Shown piece by piece: positions 1 through 9,668 of a stretch of DNA of 64,000 bases. Source of the stretch: Purpureocillium takamizusanense. Taxonomy: Eukaryota; Ascomycota; Sordariomycetes; Hypocreales; Ophiocordycipitaceae. The position numbers were made by a program, and so were the translations under genes. Below the pieces are notes generated by a model that worked only from the letters and a program-made list of their open reading frames with translations, was not told where the DNA came from and did not search any database. Each line of letters starts with the position of its first letter. Position 1 is the stretch's first letter. Location: positions 6,014,001 through 6,078,000 of the forward strand of contig NC_063068.1 of assembly GCF_022605165.1 (NCBI RefSeq). The letters run 5' to 3'.

Positions 1-943
1 TGCGGCTGATGATGGTGTTGAAGAGCATGTCGTACTGCTCATCGGTGATGCCGTCGTTGAGAGGGACATTGACGGCGTGGTGAGCCCCTGGGTTCTGTTC
101 ATTCTTCGGACCGTTGTCGTCGAGAGCTCCAGTTCCAGGAAAGAAGTTATTCGGATCGTATTTATGGAACGAAACCGTCATGACGCGGTCTGTTGAGAAG
201 AAAGCCTCTTCCACGCCATCACCATGGTGAACATCGATATCGATGTATAGGACGCGGGGATGGTGGCGCAGAAGCTCAAGGATGGCGATGACAATGTCGT
301 TTATGTAGCAAAAGCCCGACGCCTCCGCCTTCTTGGCGTGGTGGAGGCCGCCTCCCCAAGCGATTGCAATATCCGATTGCTTCGCGCAGATCTTCCGTGC
401 AGCGTCCAGGGCGCTGCCAGCCGACATGGAGCAGTAATCGTACAGACCTTCAAACAAAGGGCAGTCACTACCTCCAAGGTTGAACTTGAGGTCAGGATTC
501 TGGTTCTCCACGTCGCGGGGGACAGGTTCGGGTAGCACAGTCCCGAGGAAGTCGAGATAGTCGGTGGAGTGAAAGTCGGCGAGCTCTTCGTACGTGGCAG
601 CGCGTGAGACGTAGTTGTCCATGGCGAACGACATGCCGTACGAGTAGATGAGGCTCTTGGAGAGGGTGAGGCGCCAGGGCTTCATGGGGTGCGTAACGCC
701 GAAGTGGTGCTTCTCCATCTCGGGATTGCAGTGGAATGAGACGTTGTAGCCCTTTGGCCGGGTGATGCCGGATTCCTCAGCCATGCGCTTGCACTTGTTG
801 AAGAACTTGGCGTTGTCCAGCTCGCTAGCAAGGCCAAGGGGCGCATCGTACCGCTCGACAATAGAGTCATTGCGGTCCACGTTGACCTTGTGAGGTAGAT
901 AGTTGGGCTTGGGCACGCGGAACCGGTACGCGTCCATGTCCAT
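1..943 (-). CDS. HOS2: Class I histone deacetylase, Hos2/HosA type (3' part beyond window)
   Basis: Zn-dependent lysine deacetylase acting on histone tails in the nucleus. In yeast Hos2 is the catalytic subunit of the Set3 complex. The frame is open from the ATG at 943 to the left edge (about 314 residues, no intron). It carries the class I HDAC core: GGGLHHAKKAEASGFCYIND near residue 195 with the catalytic His pair, then YIDIDVHHGDGVEEAF near residue 232 with the Asp and His zinc ligands. The block VMTVSFHKYDPNNFFPGTG, with an Asn before FFPGTG, is typical of Hos2 rather than Rpd3, which reads HKYGEYFPGTG. Two Met codons lie close together at 943 and 937; the first is used. An upstream non-coding or small coding exon cannot be excluded. 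The C-terminus is outside the window. Divergent from YNG2. Confidence 0.93.
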   Translation of the reverse strand, partial: MDMDAYRFRVPKPNYLPHKVNVDRNDSIVERYDAPLGLASELDNAKFFNKCKRMAEESGITRPKGYNVSFHCNPEMEKHHFGVTHPMKPWRLTLSKSLIYSYGMSFAMDNYVSRAATYEELADFHSTDYLDFLGTVLPEPVPRDVENQNPDLKFNLGGSDCPLFEGLYDYCSMSAGSALDAARKICAKQSDIAIAWGGGLHHAKKAEASGFCYINDIVIAILELLRHHPRVLYIDIDVHHGDGVEEAFFSTDRVMTVSFHKYDPNNFFPGTGALDDNGPKNEQNPGAHHAVNVPLNDGITDEQYDMLFNTIISR

Positions 944-2753
944 GGCCACGTGGCCCGGTGAGAGGCCGGGGCGGGCCTCCGTGTGACGGGGAAGGAGAAG
1001 ATAGTCGGCGAGTGAATCGTAATCTGATTGCTCGTGCCGGAGCGCGACGGAGTGAGCGTTGAGTACGAACCCGGTGAGAATGAGTTTCGACGTATGAGAC
1101 GGGGGGAGTCGGGACGGATGCGACCAGTGGCGGGGACCTTGTCAGCGCGAGTTTGGACTCGATATAGATATGGATTTATTGTATGAAGTACCGGAGACGA
1201 GCGATGACGGTCTATCGATATCGAGTGTCGTCGTTATGGCAGAGGGAGTGGACAAGCGATTTTGTATGTAGAATTGTGAGTTGAAACGAGGCACTGGCGA
1301 GAAGAGTCCATGTCGCGACGCCTGGTAGGAATCGGAGAGATGCCGCTAGTCCTGTTTAAGGCATTGGCCCATGAGGTAAGTTAGGTACCCTCTAGAAGTA
1401 ATTGCTGCGCATCACACTCAGACTCAAAGGCAACGGCACGCAGGAGGGCGGGGCACTTGGGTACCGACTGTGTACTGGGCGAGGTAGGCGGGTAACCTGT
1501 ATTGGCTTGGTACCCAAGTACCTGCGATCAGGGCCTCGGCCGTGGGGGGGCACATGCGAGGCAAGGCTGTAAGATAGCGCTGTGGTACCGTTTGAAGTAC
1601 TGAGTAGGTACCCGCGACCCTCGCAAGGCAAGGCTTTGGCCTGGGAGCAAGGGCAGAAAAAGTTGGCCTGTCATCGCCACTGGGTTTCGCATCACCGGCG
1701 TCCCTCCAACGACGTGCATACTCGTACGCTTGTCCATCCGCAGCCTCGTCAGCAACGCCACGACGGTCACCTCGCCCGGCTTCGCATCTGGGAACCGTCT
1801 GTCGCCAGCCGCCCACGCTTTGAGCACTTGCGCTCTGCGCTTCAGGTTGACTGACACACGGGGAGCCACGCACTCAAGACACCAATTTGCTTCGAGGTAA
1901 GAGCCGCCGCGCATACACCCACGTCGTTGCGAGTCGCTCGCGGTCGGCTATCCAGCCCAGCGGCTGCGAAGTCGGAGGCACTCTGTTTTCCCGTCTTCCG
2001 CATCTTCTCCAGCGAGAAGGGCGTGCGTCCCCCAGCCCTGCTAGACAGCCTCTTCGGCGCAGCCTGCTCGTCGTCTGCTGCTCCCGCGTCGGATGCGATG
2101 CCCGTTGCACCCGCCCAAAGCCTCGCCCTGGACGGATACGCTTATCCATACCGGGCGCGACGGCTTGCAGGGCCTCTGCAGTTCTGAGCGCGGGGCAGCC
2201 TGGCTGTCGGCTGTACCTCCATACTTTAGTGGAGAGGTCGACTGAGTCAGCGGGCTGCTCACGTTCCACCGAAAGGACTGCTGAGCAGTGCTCTGGCCGC
2301 CACCGATTCAGCGACCTTGGCAGCGCGCTTGCCACCTACCGCGGGTGTGCACCCGCCCTCCAGCTCCACGGTACCTTCTAAGGTTACCTAGCCGACAGTG
2401 GCCGTCGAGGAGGACCTTTAGGCTTTCCATCGCTACCCGCGTTGGCTAGCTGCGCTCGCGCTTCAGGGATTCCTTCCACTGGGTGCGTCAGCGTCAGCGC
2501 CAGCACGTTCCCGTCGGCAGCCGATCACCCCCCACACTGTTCTCGCGCCGCCTTGCGATTTTCCTCCTGTGGCGTCGTCTGATTCTTTATTTACTTTTCT
2601 ACATACTCTTCCCCGCAGCCGCCAGAATTCCCCAACGTCTCTGCCTTTTCTGTGCCTTTTTGAAAGCATTGTCACACAGACATCATAGACGCCCTTACCT
2701 TGCGCATGACTTAGGCACACCGTTTGCTGGGGTCCGTCCCAAGGTTGACCATC
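944..2753. other. Intergenic region between HOS2 and YNG2
   Basis: About 1.8 kb separating two divergent chromatin genes. Several overlapping open frames on both strands between 1390 and 2380 encode Arg/Pro/Ser-rich sequence with no family resemblance and mutually shadow each other, so they are not called. Short TAGGTACC-type motifs occur at 1383-1392 and 1600-1610. The last 250 bases before YNG2 are pyrimidine-rich, as expected of a fungal promoter and leader. Confidence 0.6.
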
Positions 2754-4088
2754 ATGCCTAGAGACGATCTGTCCATCGATTTCGTCAAGAGGATGCCTCA
2801 AGCCGAACCCCTCGATCCGGGCTTGATCCTCGACGATTGGATCAACCGTGTCCAAAACCTGCCCGAGGAGATTCGTTTCATGCAGGACGAAATCGCCGAC
2901 AAGGATCGACAATACAACGAGTGCATCCGAACGATCGAAGACCGCGACGGCAAGATCCAAAAATGGATCAAGTCGAACGGGATCCATGAGGCGAACCCTA
3001 AGGAGGAGCTGCTACGTGCTCAGATCCGCGACGCTTATGCCCGCGCCGACAAGATTTCGCAGGACAAAATTGCCCTTACACAAAGGCTGCAGGCCATCAT
3101 GGACAAGCATCTGCGCAGCCTTGACGTTCAAATAAAGCTACTTTACGACCGCGCAGAGCCTGGCTTCACCGATCCTGACGAGGTGCCTTCGCTCCTCCGG
3201 CCCAGCGCCGCCAACCACACCGCCCCGTCGATCCGTTCCATCAACCCGTCCGCGCACATGGCCACCGCTGGCCCTATCCCGTCGCCGCTGAATCCAGCGC
3301 ACACCTCCTCGAACCCTGCCACCACGCGCCTGCCCACACACCCCAGCATCCGGCAAGCTCAAGCTCAACAGGCGCTCAACCAGCACCCGGCGTCCGCTCC
3401 TGCCACACCAGCCGCGAGCATCATACTCAACCGACAACGCGAAAGCTCTGCCGGCCCTGCGACCAAACGTGGCCCTCGATCCAGCACGGGCCCTGGAAAC
3501 GCACCCGCGGCATCAAGCGGACTCGCGAGACACTCATCGCTAGGACCCGGCGTTCCCAAGGCTGGTCCGGGTGCTGGCGCTGGGGCTGCGGTTAGGGCGG
3601 GTAGTGCTGGTCCACGCGCAGGCTCGGTCAAGGCAGGCTCCGCCGCCGGAAGCCGGCGAGGCACACCGACTGCCACGGCACGTAAGAAGGCCCCCAACAA
3701 GTCGTCGCTGTCCCGAGTGAAGAAGGCTTCGGCGCGAAACTCACCTGCTTCGACGGCGGATAGTGACCTGTCGGAAGCGGAGAGCTTGAGCGCGGGCGAA
3801 GAAGACGAGGGCGCAGACGGCCGTTCTCCTGGCACGCCCGCGGCCGACGGCAAAGACGCCGATGGCGACGAGGCTGTGGGAGATGCGGAAGACGAGGACG
3901 AGGAAGGCGGTGATGAGAAGACCTACTGCCTTTGCCATAACGTGAGCTACGGAGATATGGTGGCCTGCGACAACGACAATTGCCCATATGAGTGGTTTCA
4001 TTGGTCGTGCGTCGGCCTGAAGAGCGAGCCTAACGGGACCTGGTACTGTCCGGTGTGCACGGAGAAGTTTCAGAAGAAGAGCAAGTAG
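2754..4088 (+). CDS. YNG2: ING-family PHD-finger protein, NuA4 subunit Yng2-like
   Basis: Subunit of the NuA4 histone H4/H2A acetyltransferase, which tethers the enzyme to nucleosomes through an H3K4me3-reading PHD finger. Single exon, 444 residues from the ATG at 2754 (context ccatcATGcc); in-frame upstream sequence has no ATG. Residues 15-130 form the ING N-terminal helical domain ([20 protein letters not shown] onward). Residues about 140-390 are a Ser/Pro/Ala/Gly-rich linker with an acidic stretch at its end. The C-terminal PHD finger (about 395-440) shows the C4HC3 pattern: CLCH, then [16 protein letters not shown] and WYCPVC. The WYCPVC ending, long linker and extreme C-terminal PHD fit Yng2 better than Pho23 or Yng1. 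That assignment follows from sequence pattern only. Confidence 0.9.
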   Translation: MPRDDLSIDFVKRMPQAEPLDPGLILDDWINRVQNLPEEIRFMQDEIADKDRQYNECIRTIEDRDGKIQKWIKSNGIHEANPKEELLRAQIRDAYARADKISQDKIALTQRLQAIMDKHLRSLDVQIKLLYDRAEPGFTDPDEVPSLLRPSAANHTAPSIRSINPSAHMATAGPIPSPLNPAHTSSNPATTRLPTHPSIRQAQAQQALNQHPASAPATPAASIILNRQRESSAGPATKRGPRSSTGPGNAPAASSGLARHSSLGPGVPKAGPGAGAGAAVRAGSAGPRAGSVKAGSAAGSRRGTPTATARKKAPNKSSLSRVKKASARNSPASTADSDLSEAESLSAGEEDEGADGRSPGTPAADGKDADGDEAVGDAEDEDEEGGDEKTYCLCHNVSYGDMVACDNDNCPYEWFHWSCVGLKSEPNGTWYCPVCTEKFQKKSK

Positions 4089-4339
4089 GTGAGGAGGCAA
4101 ACGACATCAGGCCGTATGATGATGATGGAATGAGGTTGGCGTTGGAGGATTCGAGGCTGGCATGCCTCTGGCGTTTCGACTGCTTTAGAAAAACATGACA
4201 TACCCAAAGGTGCTCCGGGGCCAGTAGTTAATGGTACTCCACGTGCGAGCATCGCGCTTGGCTCTCCAGTTGTGAGGCGCAGATCGTGGCCCGCCTTTGG
4301 GCATTATACTGGCTTGAGTTGTTTCTATATTGTGTGGTG

Positions 4340-5565
4340 CTAGCCATCGGTCATGTGCTGGTCGGACGCAACTGTAGGTAATTCGCAGCGGACAACACCA
4401 CGAGCAACTCCGTCGACCTCTTCCCTGAGCTTGACGACGGTGGCGCCCTTTGCGCGGGCCTTGTCGACAAAGTCGTCAAGAGACCCGCCGACGCCGAAAT
4501 AGAGCCTCTTGGCAGCCACGAAAGCAGTGGCGTGCACCGCGGAAACCGCCTGTTCACGGCGTAGGATTGCGAACATAGTCTCGTTGAAAGCCTCGAGGGC
4601 AAAGGGGGAGTAGATGGTTTCCGCCCCGAGTAACAGAGTCACACCAGGCGCAGGAGACCGATCCTGGGCGGAGCTGTCGGGGAGGCCATAGAGCAACTCG
4701 ACGAAACCTTGGGACCAGCCACCGGAGAGGAACGCGAGGGTCATGTTGCGCTCTCGCAAGCTTTCCTGAAAGGCCTGGAGCAGCTCTGGGGTGATTTCGA
4801 GCTCGCCGTCGGCGGAGAAGGCATCGTGCAGTGCAGGATGCCGGTGGTGGTGCCGATGGTGGTGGTGAAGGGCCCAGGCAAGGAGGAAATTGGGCATCGT
4901 GACGAGTTGGAGGACAGAAGGGTTATAGTCGGCCAGGATGAAGGTGAAGGGCTGGGGGGGAGGAGTGGCATCTAGAGCCAGGGCCCATTGGAACAGGGCC
5001 AATGATGGCAATGCCGTGCCGCAGCCAAGCTGATATGCGTGCGCGGGCGTTGTTAGTGTTGTGCTCTTTCTCCGCTTGAATGTGCGAAAAGAATGCCATT
5101 GCTTACCTCGATAGACCGTACGGGGCTGCGTTGTTGTAGCGTGGAGGGATGGCTCTGGGAGGCAAGCACTTTAACGAGGTCGACGCTGCTCTCCCAGCTC
5201 TTGAAGCCGCCCTCATAGACGCCCGTCTTGACGTCGTGCTCACCAAGGCCCTCGGCGGCGCGGCCATCGTCGTCGTCGCCGTCCTCAGCCATGAGCTGGA
5301 CGCGGACGTCCCAGAGTTCGCGGCGCGGGATGCGCAGAGGAGAGCCATCGTCGAGAGTCAGGTCCACGAAGTCGTAGGCGATCTTGGAGGGCAGCCTGGC
5401 GAGGAGGTCTGCGAGGGGATGGTTTGTGGGCGGGAGCTGCGGCTTGCCTGCGACGGGGAACGCGCTGGTGGTGGTGGTGGTGGTGGCAGGTGGCGAGGTC
5501 AGTTCCAACTCGCGTTGCGTTGCGGCGTCTATGTCGTCGCCCGAGAAGGCGAATGAAAAAGCCAT
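4340..5565 (-). CDS. HPM1: Histidine protein methyltransferase, Hpm1/METTL18 family
   Basis: SAM-dependent methyltransferase. In yeast Hpm1 methylates a histidine of ribosomal protein uL3 (Rpl3). Two exons: 5565-5107 and 5029-4340, 382 residues, intron 77 nt (GTAAGC...CAG). The diagnostic block KTGVYEGGFKSWESSVDLVK ends exon 1. The SAM-binding motif I (IELGCGTALPSL) is created across the splice junction, which confirms the intron. FILADYNPSVLQ is the acidic-loop motif and FVELLYGLP lies further on. A run of six Thr codons (residues about 28-33) is a coding ACC repeat. The ATG at 5565 is 242 bp from the ATG of the divergent SDHAF3 gene, so the two probably share a promoter region. Confidence 0.9.
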
Positions 5566-5807
5566 TGATGTGGCGGACGGACGCGGAGCGCGGCCAACGA
5601 GTTGCGTTTCTCTCGTTCAATATATGAGCCCCTTGTTGTTGTGCGTGCGTGTGAGTAAAAGGTAGTCGAGGCGTGAGAAGCGTATAGTATTTATTGGTGG
5701 GGCCGAATTTTCGGGTGCTCGATCTCGCTGCCGTGCCGGGCCGGGAAGCAGCAACCTTAACAACCGACCGACGTCAAACCATCCCCAAACCTCATTTGCA
5801 GCCCACG
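5566..5807. promoter_or_regulatory. Shared intergenic promoter region, HPM1 / SDHAF3
   Basis: A 242-bp gap separates the divergent start codons of HPM1 (minus) and the SDH assembly factor gene (plus). No other coding sequence is seen. No convincing TATA box is visible, and no start site can be placed. The bidirectional promoter is an inference from spacing alone. Confidence 0.5.
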
Positions 5808-6441
5808 ATGCGCCCATCGCTCACACGGCTGGCATCGGCCGCGACGCAGGGTGGCGGCGGCGGCGGCGGCGGGCTCAGACCCAGGCCGACGGCCCTGCTG
5901 CCGCCCATACCGCTCTACCGGCGGCTGCTGCGCGCGCATCGCAAGCACCTGCCCGCCGACATGCGCGTCCTGGGCGACGAGTACATCAAGGCCGAGTTTC
6001 GCGCCCATCGCAGCATCGACAACCCCTCGCACCTTGTGAGCCTGCTATATTCCCTCACACCCCCCACCCAGGCGCCCAGTGGCTGCGGGCTCTTCTGCCT
6101 GCTTCTCACGAGGGGCGAGCGGCGAGCGGCGGGACGGCAACCTGACTGACGGACAACCTTGTCCCCGTGGTCATTTAGATTGGTTTCTTGACCGAGTGGC
6201 AGCTGTATGCCCAGAAGATCGAGGGTGACGCGTGGGCTGGCGACAAGATTGAGCAGGGCAAGCTCGAGAAGATGAGCGGTGAGCTAATATCAGCCTCCTT
6301 GCTATCCATTCATTGTCTCTATATCATAGGAACACCATGACGCTGACGTGCTGCATCGCTGCCGCAGAGGAGCAAATACACCAATTGTATGAGCTAATGC
6401 AGGCCATACAAAAGCACCGTGGAGAGGGAGGCTCCGGTTGA
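5808..6441 (+). CDS. SDH7: Succinate dehydrogenase assembly factor 3 (Acn9/Sdh7, LYR family)
   Basis: Mitochondrial chaperone that helps maturation of the iron-sulfur subunit of succinate dehydrogenase (complex II). Three exons: 5808-6035, 6179-6278 and 6368-6441, 133 residues. The N-terminus (residues 1-30) is Arg/Ala/Gly-rich with an eight-Gly run and looks like a mitochondrial presequence. The LYR-type motif is [15 protein letters not shown], followed by [20 protein letters not shown] at the end of exon 1 and [16 protein letters not shown] in exon 2, both hallmarks of the Acn9 family. Introns begin GTGAGC and end in TTTAG and GCAG. The stop is only 82 bp from the stop of the convergent DHR2 gene, so the two 3' UTRs probably overlap. 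Confidence 0.92.
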
Positions 6442-6523
6442 GGAGCCCGCAGTGCCAGGAATTACTGAGCATGTATGTAATTGTAGTAGCAGTAATCTGC
6501 CATGTACATTAGAGTGCCCTCTA

Positions 6524-8857
6524 CTAGTATCTAGCCTCCATCGCCTCGACGATCCAGTTGGCTCGAATCGCGCTGACCTTTTTGGCATAGTTCTTGTTCG
6601 TGAAGACGTGCTCCAGAAACATGATGGCCTCCTTCTTCTGCCCGTGCAGGACGCTCGCCGGGTGAATCGCTACCACGTGCTTTCCCTGTATCGTCACATA
6701 GCTGCCGTCTGGCGCCAGCATCGCCGTCTTCATGGCGAAGCCTCTCATGAAACACTTGAGAATCACTTCAGCCCTCTCGGGGTCTATTGGCGTAAATGGT
6801 TGCGGATCTGGTGGCGGCGCTTCCGCCAAAAGTTTCTCCTTGAGACACATGCCCCGAAGCTGCCGGCGGATGTTGAGCGCCTGCCGCATGTTGCGTAGAT
6901 TAATCCTCCTCTGCTTGCACCAGTCGGTCCTGTCGGCGTTCTCCCCTGTGTAGCGCTGCATGGTTGTCAGATACGTAATGATGTCGCCCTCGCGTCTTTG
7001 GATCTCTTTGCGCAGAGCTCCCGCCTGCTCCTGGGCCTCCTCTGATTGCAGCTGCAGAAATATGTCGTCGCCGGATGTAATGCAGGATACAATGTCAATA
7101 GCCTCGTTCACACAGTCGAACTCGGGGTGTGCAGCGGTCAGCAAGACCGCGCCGTACGGTGCCGGCAGAGGAAACCTTGCCATCTTCTCTCCCGCCGGCG
7201 TGATTGTCCCGTCGTCGGCGAGAGCTCCCAAATAGTGCAAGTGAAGTAGAGCCTTCTCAATGGATTCAGTTCCCGGTGTGTCCATGAGAGGAAACGCCAG
7301 AACATCGTGAATGCCGCGCGCCTTCATCGTCAGCACGGCGCCAAGGACGTCGTTGCGCAAAATCTCAGGGAGATCTGCGTCCTGGAACGCCTCGAAAGTG
7401 CTCTCAGCGTACAACCGGAAGCACTTGCCAGGCCCCTCACGACCTGCGCGGCCCGTTCGCTGTAGTGCCGACGACTTTGATATGACCTTGGCGAGGAGCG
7501 ACTCCATGCCGAGGCGCGGGCGGTACTTCTTCACCTTAGCCTTGCCACAATCCACCACGTATCGAACGCCAGGCACCGTCACCGACGTCTCGGCAATGTT
7601 TGTGGCCAGGACAATCTTACGGGTGAACGACGCCTTGACGGGTAAAAAGGCGTCGCGTTGCCCCTCCATTGAAAGCTGCCCGTAAAGTGGGCAAACCTTT
7701 ATTTTGGGCACGTTTGAGGCGAGCGTTGCGGCATATTCTTCGATAAGCTTCTGGGCTGACTCGATCTCCTCTTGGCCAGTGAGAAATGCTAGTATGTCTC
7801 CGGGAAGGGCCTCCTCAAGATGGATCTTGAAGATGCGTTTCAACAGGGCGTCCTGAATGTCCGGAACCGGCCGAGGCTCGTGAATCACCTCGACAGGGAA
7901 CTGCCGACCCTTTATGCGAAGCACTTGAACGCGCTCCTGGTTTTCGTCCGCGACAGGAATGTCGCTGAAGAATTGCCGGATGCCGTCGACGTCTGCCGTC
8001 GCGCTCATGATGATGACTTTGAGGGGAATGCCGCCCCGGCCTTTCAAGTCTCCCATCAAGATTTGCTTCAGGAATCCAACGAGTAGATCGACATCCAGGC
8101 TTCTTTCATGGATTTCGTCAACGATCACGGCGCTGTATTGCCGCAGATACGGATCCCGTAGCAGCTCTTGGAGCAGCGTACCCTCGGTGAGGAACTTGAT
8201 CTTGGCTCCCCGCGGGACCTGATGGTCGAAACGAACCGAGTAGCCGACAAGGCCATCCGGCCTCCCCTTCCCTAGAGGGGTTCCAGCTTCGCGAGACACT
8301 CGTTGAGCCAATGTCGTCGCCGCGACTCGCCTAGGCTGCGTGATGGCTATGCTGCCGCCAACGCCGACTTCGTCCTGGGAACCATGCAGCTTGACTTTCC
8401 GGCGCTGGCACCAGGGCTCTTCGTAGAGAAACTGCGGCACCTGTGTACTCTTTCCGGAGCCTGTCTCGCCGACCAGAACGAGGACATGGCTGTCGCGTGA
8501 TCGGAGCGCGGCCTGAATCTCGGAGCGATGCTGCCAAATGGGAAGTTCCTTTCTCGTCTTGAGCAGCTGACGGTCCTCTTGGCTGTTGACGCGCGGCTTA
8601 TCCTTCTTGTCTTGCCTTGGCAAATTTCGTTTGCCAGGCTTCGACTCTGCGGTCGCGGCATTACCAGCTGCGGTCGAGGGCTCTGGATCAGGCGTGGCCG
8701 ATTCTGATGGCGGCGCTGACGGTTTCGTTCCAGGGGCCTTGGGGGTTGGGTCCAGGTAACTGTCGAGTGAGAAGGCTTTGCCTCCGATTGTTATCACATT
8801 GGAAGGCTGCTGCTTTTTGCGCCTCTTTGCGGGCTGCTCTGCGGTGCCGGGCGCCAT
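6524..8857 (-). CDS. DHR2: DEAH-box RNA helicase, Dhr2/DHX33-like
   Basis: ATP-dependent RNA helicase. Yeast Dhr2 works in the nucleolus in early 18S rRNA processing. Single exon, 777 residues from the ATG at 8857. The frame stays open upstream, but no ATG adds recognisable sequence, so the MAPG start is preferred. A basic N-terminus (AKRRKKQQ) precedes the helicase core: motif I GETGSGKSTQVPQFL (residues about 130-145), motif II DEIHERS, motif III SATAD, motif V TNIAETSVTVPG and motif VI QRTGRAGREGPG. These are followed by the HA2/ratchet domain and the OB-fold C-terminal region with FTNKNYAKKVSAI near the end. The length is close to yeast Dhr2. Assignment to Dhr2 rather than Prp22/Prp43 rests on the short N-terminus and the C-terminal block. 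Confidence 0.9.
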   Translation of the reverse strand: MAPGTAEQPAKRRKKQQPSNVITIGGKAFSLDSYLDPTPKAPGTKPSAPPSESATPDPEPSTAAGNAATAESKPGKRNLPRQDKKDKPRVNSQEDRQLLKTRKELPIWQHRSEIQAALRSRDSHVLVLVGETGSGKSTQVPQFLYEEPWCQRRKVKLHGSQDEVGVGGSIAITQPRRVAATTLAQRVSREAGTPLGKGRPDGLVGYSVRFDHQVPRGAKIKFLTEGTLLQELLRDPYLRQYSAVIVDEIHERSLDVDLLVGFLKQILMGDLKGRGGIPLKVIIMSATADVDGIRQFFSDIPVADENQERVQVLRIKGRQFPVEVIHEPRPVPDIQDALLKRIFKIHLEEALPGDILAFLTGQEEIESAQKLIEEYAATLASNVPKIKVCPLYGQLSMEGQRDAFLPVKASFTRKIVLATNIAETSVTVPGVRYVVDCGKAKVKKYRPRLGMESLLAKVISKSSALQRTGRAGREGPGKCFRLYAESTFEAFQDADLPEILRNDVLGAVLTMKARGIHDVLAFPLMDTPGTESIEKALLHLHYLGALADDGTITPAGEKMARFPLPAPYGAVLLTAAHPEFDCVNEAIDIVSCITSGDDIFLQLQSEEAQEQAGALRKEIQRREGDIITYLTTMQRYTGENADRTDWCKQRRINLRNMRQALNIRRQLRGMCLKEKLLAEAPPPDPQPFTPIDPERAEVILKCFMRGFAMKTAMLAPDGSYVTIQGKHVVAIHPASVLHGQKKEAIMFLEHVFTNKNYAKKVSAIRANWIVEAMEARY

Positions 8858-9668
8858 GGTTTCCGGCCTCTGGTGTGTTGCGAGATGCCCTTGGTGAGAC
8901 TGGTGGAGTGAGTTGGCGGTAGTAGATGGCGCGTGAAAATTATTCTGGGGTCGACACCCGAAAAGGGTCCTGGTCGAAGTTGGAGGTACTTGATGGGTCC
9001 GCCACCCGCTATGCGCAAGCAGGTAGCTTTTGTCACCTCCTCTGCCAGACTTTAGACACCGACAAAACACACCAAAGCACGCGTAAGCCAGAATCTCGCC
9101 TTTCGCAGGTGAGATTGCTTTTGGAATTGCATCAAAGTCCCTAAAAGCCCATATCCGGCTTGGTTATACCGCTACTTTGCCATCTTGCAGACAGCCCCCG
9201 GCATGTGAGAACACTCAACGCTCGGCACTCTCTGAGAGTCGTCGTTGTCGAGCAAGGCATCTCTGTGCCAGACAGCCTGTAGGTAACACGATCGCTACTT
9301 TGATAGGAGAGCTTGAGTCAGGGGAATGGACCCCAGACACTCGTCACCCTGAGATGCATTCTGAAGACAAGGTCCTGGTCCAGTGTGGAGCCTGCAAATA
9401 GTAGCACCCTCACAGCTTTGGAGTCTATTACCAATTGGAATCGATTATGCATGCTATGCGTAGGTGACATGGAGGGGCTATAACAGCGCATCGACGCCGA
9501 CTCCATCTCTTCAAAGCCCTCGAGGCTGCGCGCCGAAAAACGGCGGATGCCACTGTGACCAACACTCCTACGGGAGCGAGATCTATGTTACTCGCAATGC
9601 AACATGCCGCATATTCAAAGAAAAACGCCCGCCCAAGGTTCCTGCGCCTGCGCCGGTTCCAGCGGAGA
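8858..9668. other. Intergenic region upstream of DHR2 / downstream of SEC9
   Basis: About 810 bp holding the DHR2 promoter and leader and the 3' end of the same-strand SEC9 gene. Small open frames occur on both strands, but none shows family resemblance. No RNA gene is recognised. Confidence 0.55.

Noticed and set aside
1390..2381. Several open frames of 80-164 codons on both strands
   Set aside because: They overlap in multiple frames, are Arg/Pro/Ser-rich and show no family resemblance; typical of chance frames in GC-rich DNA.
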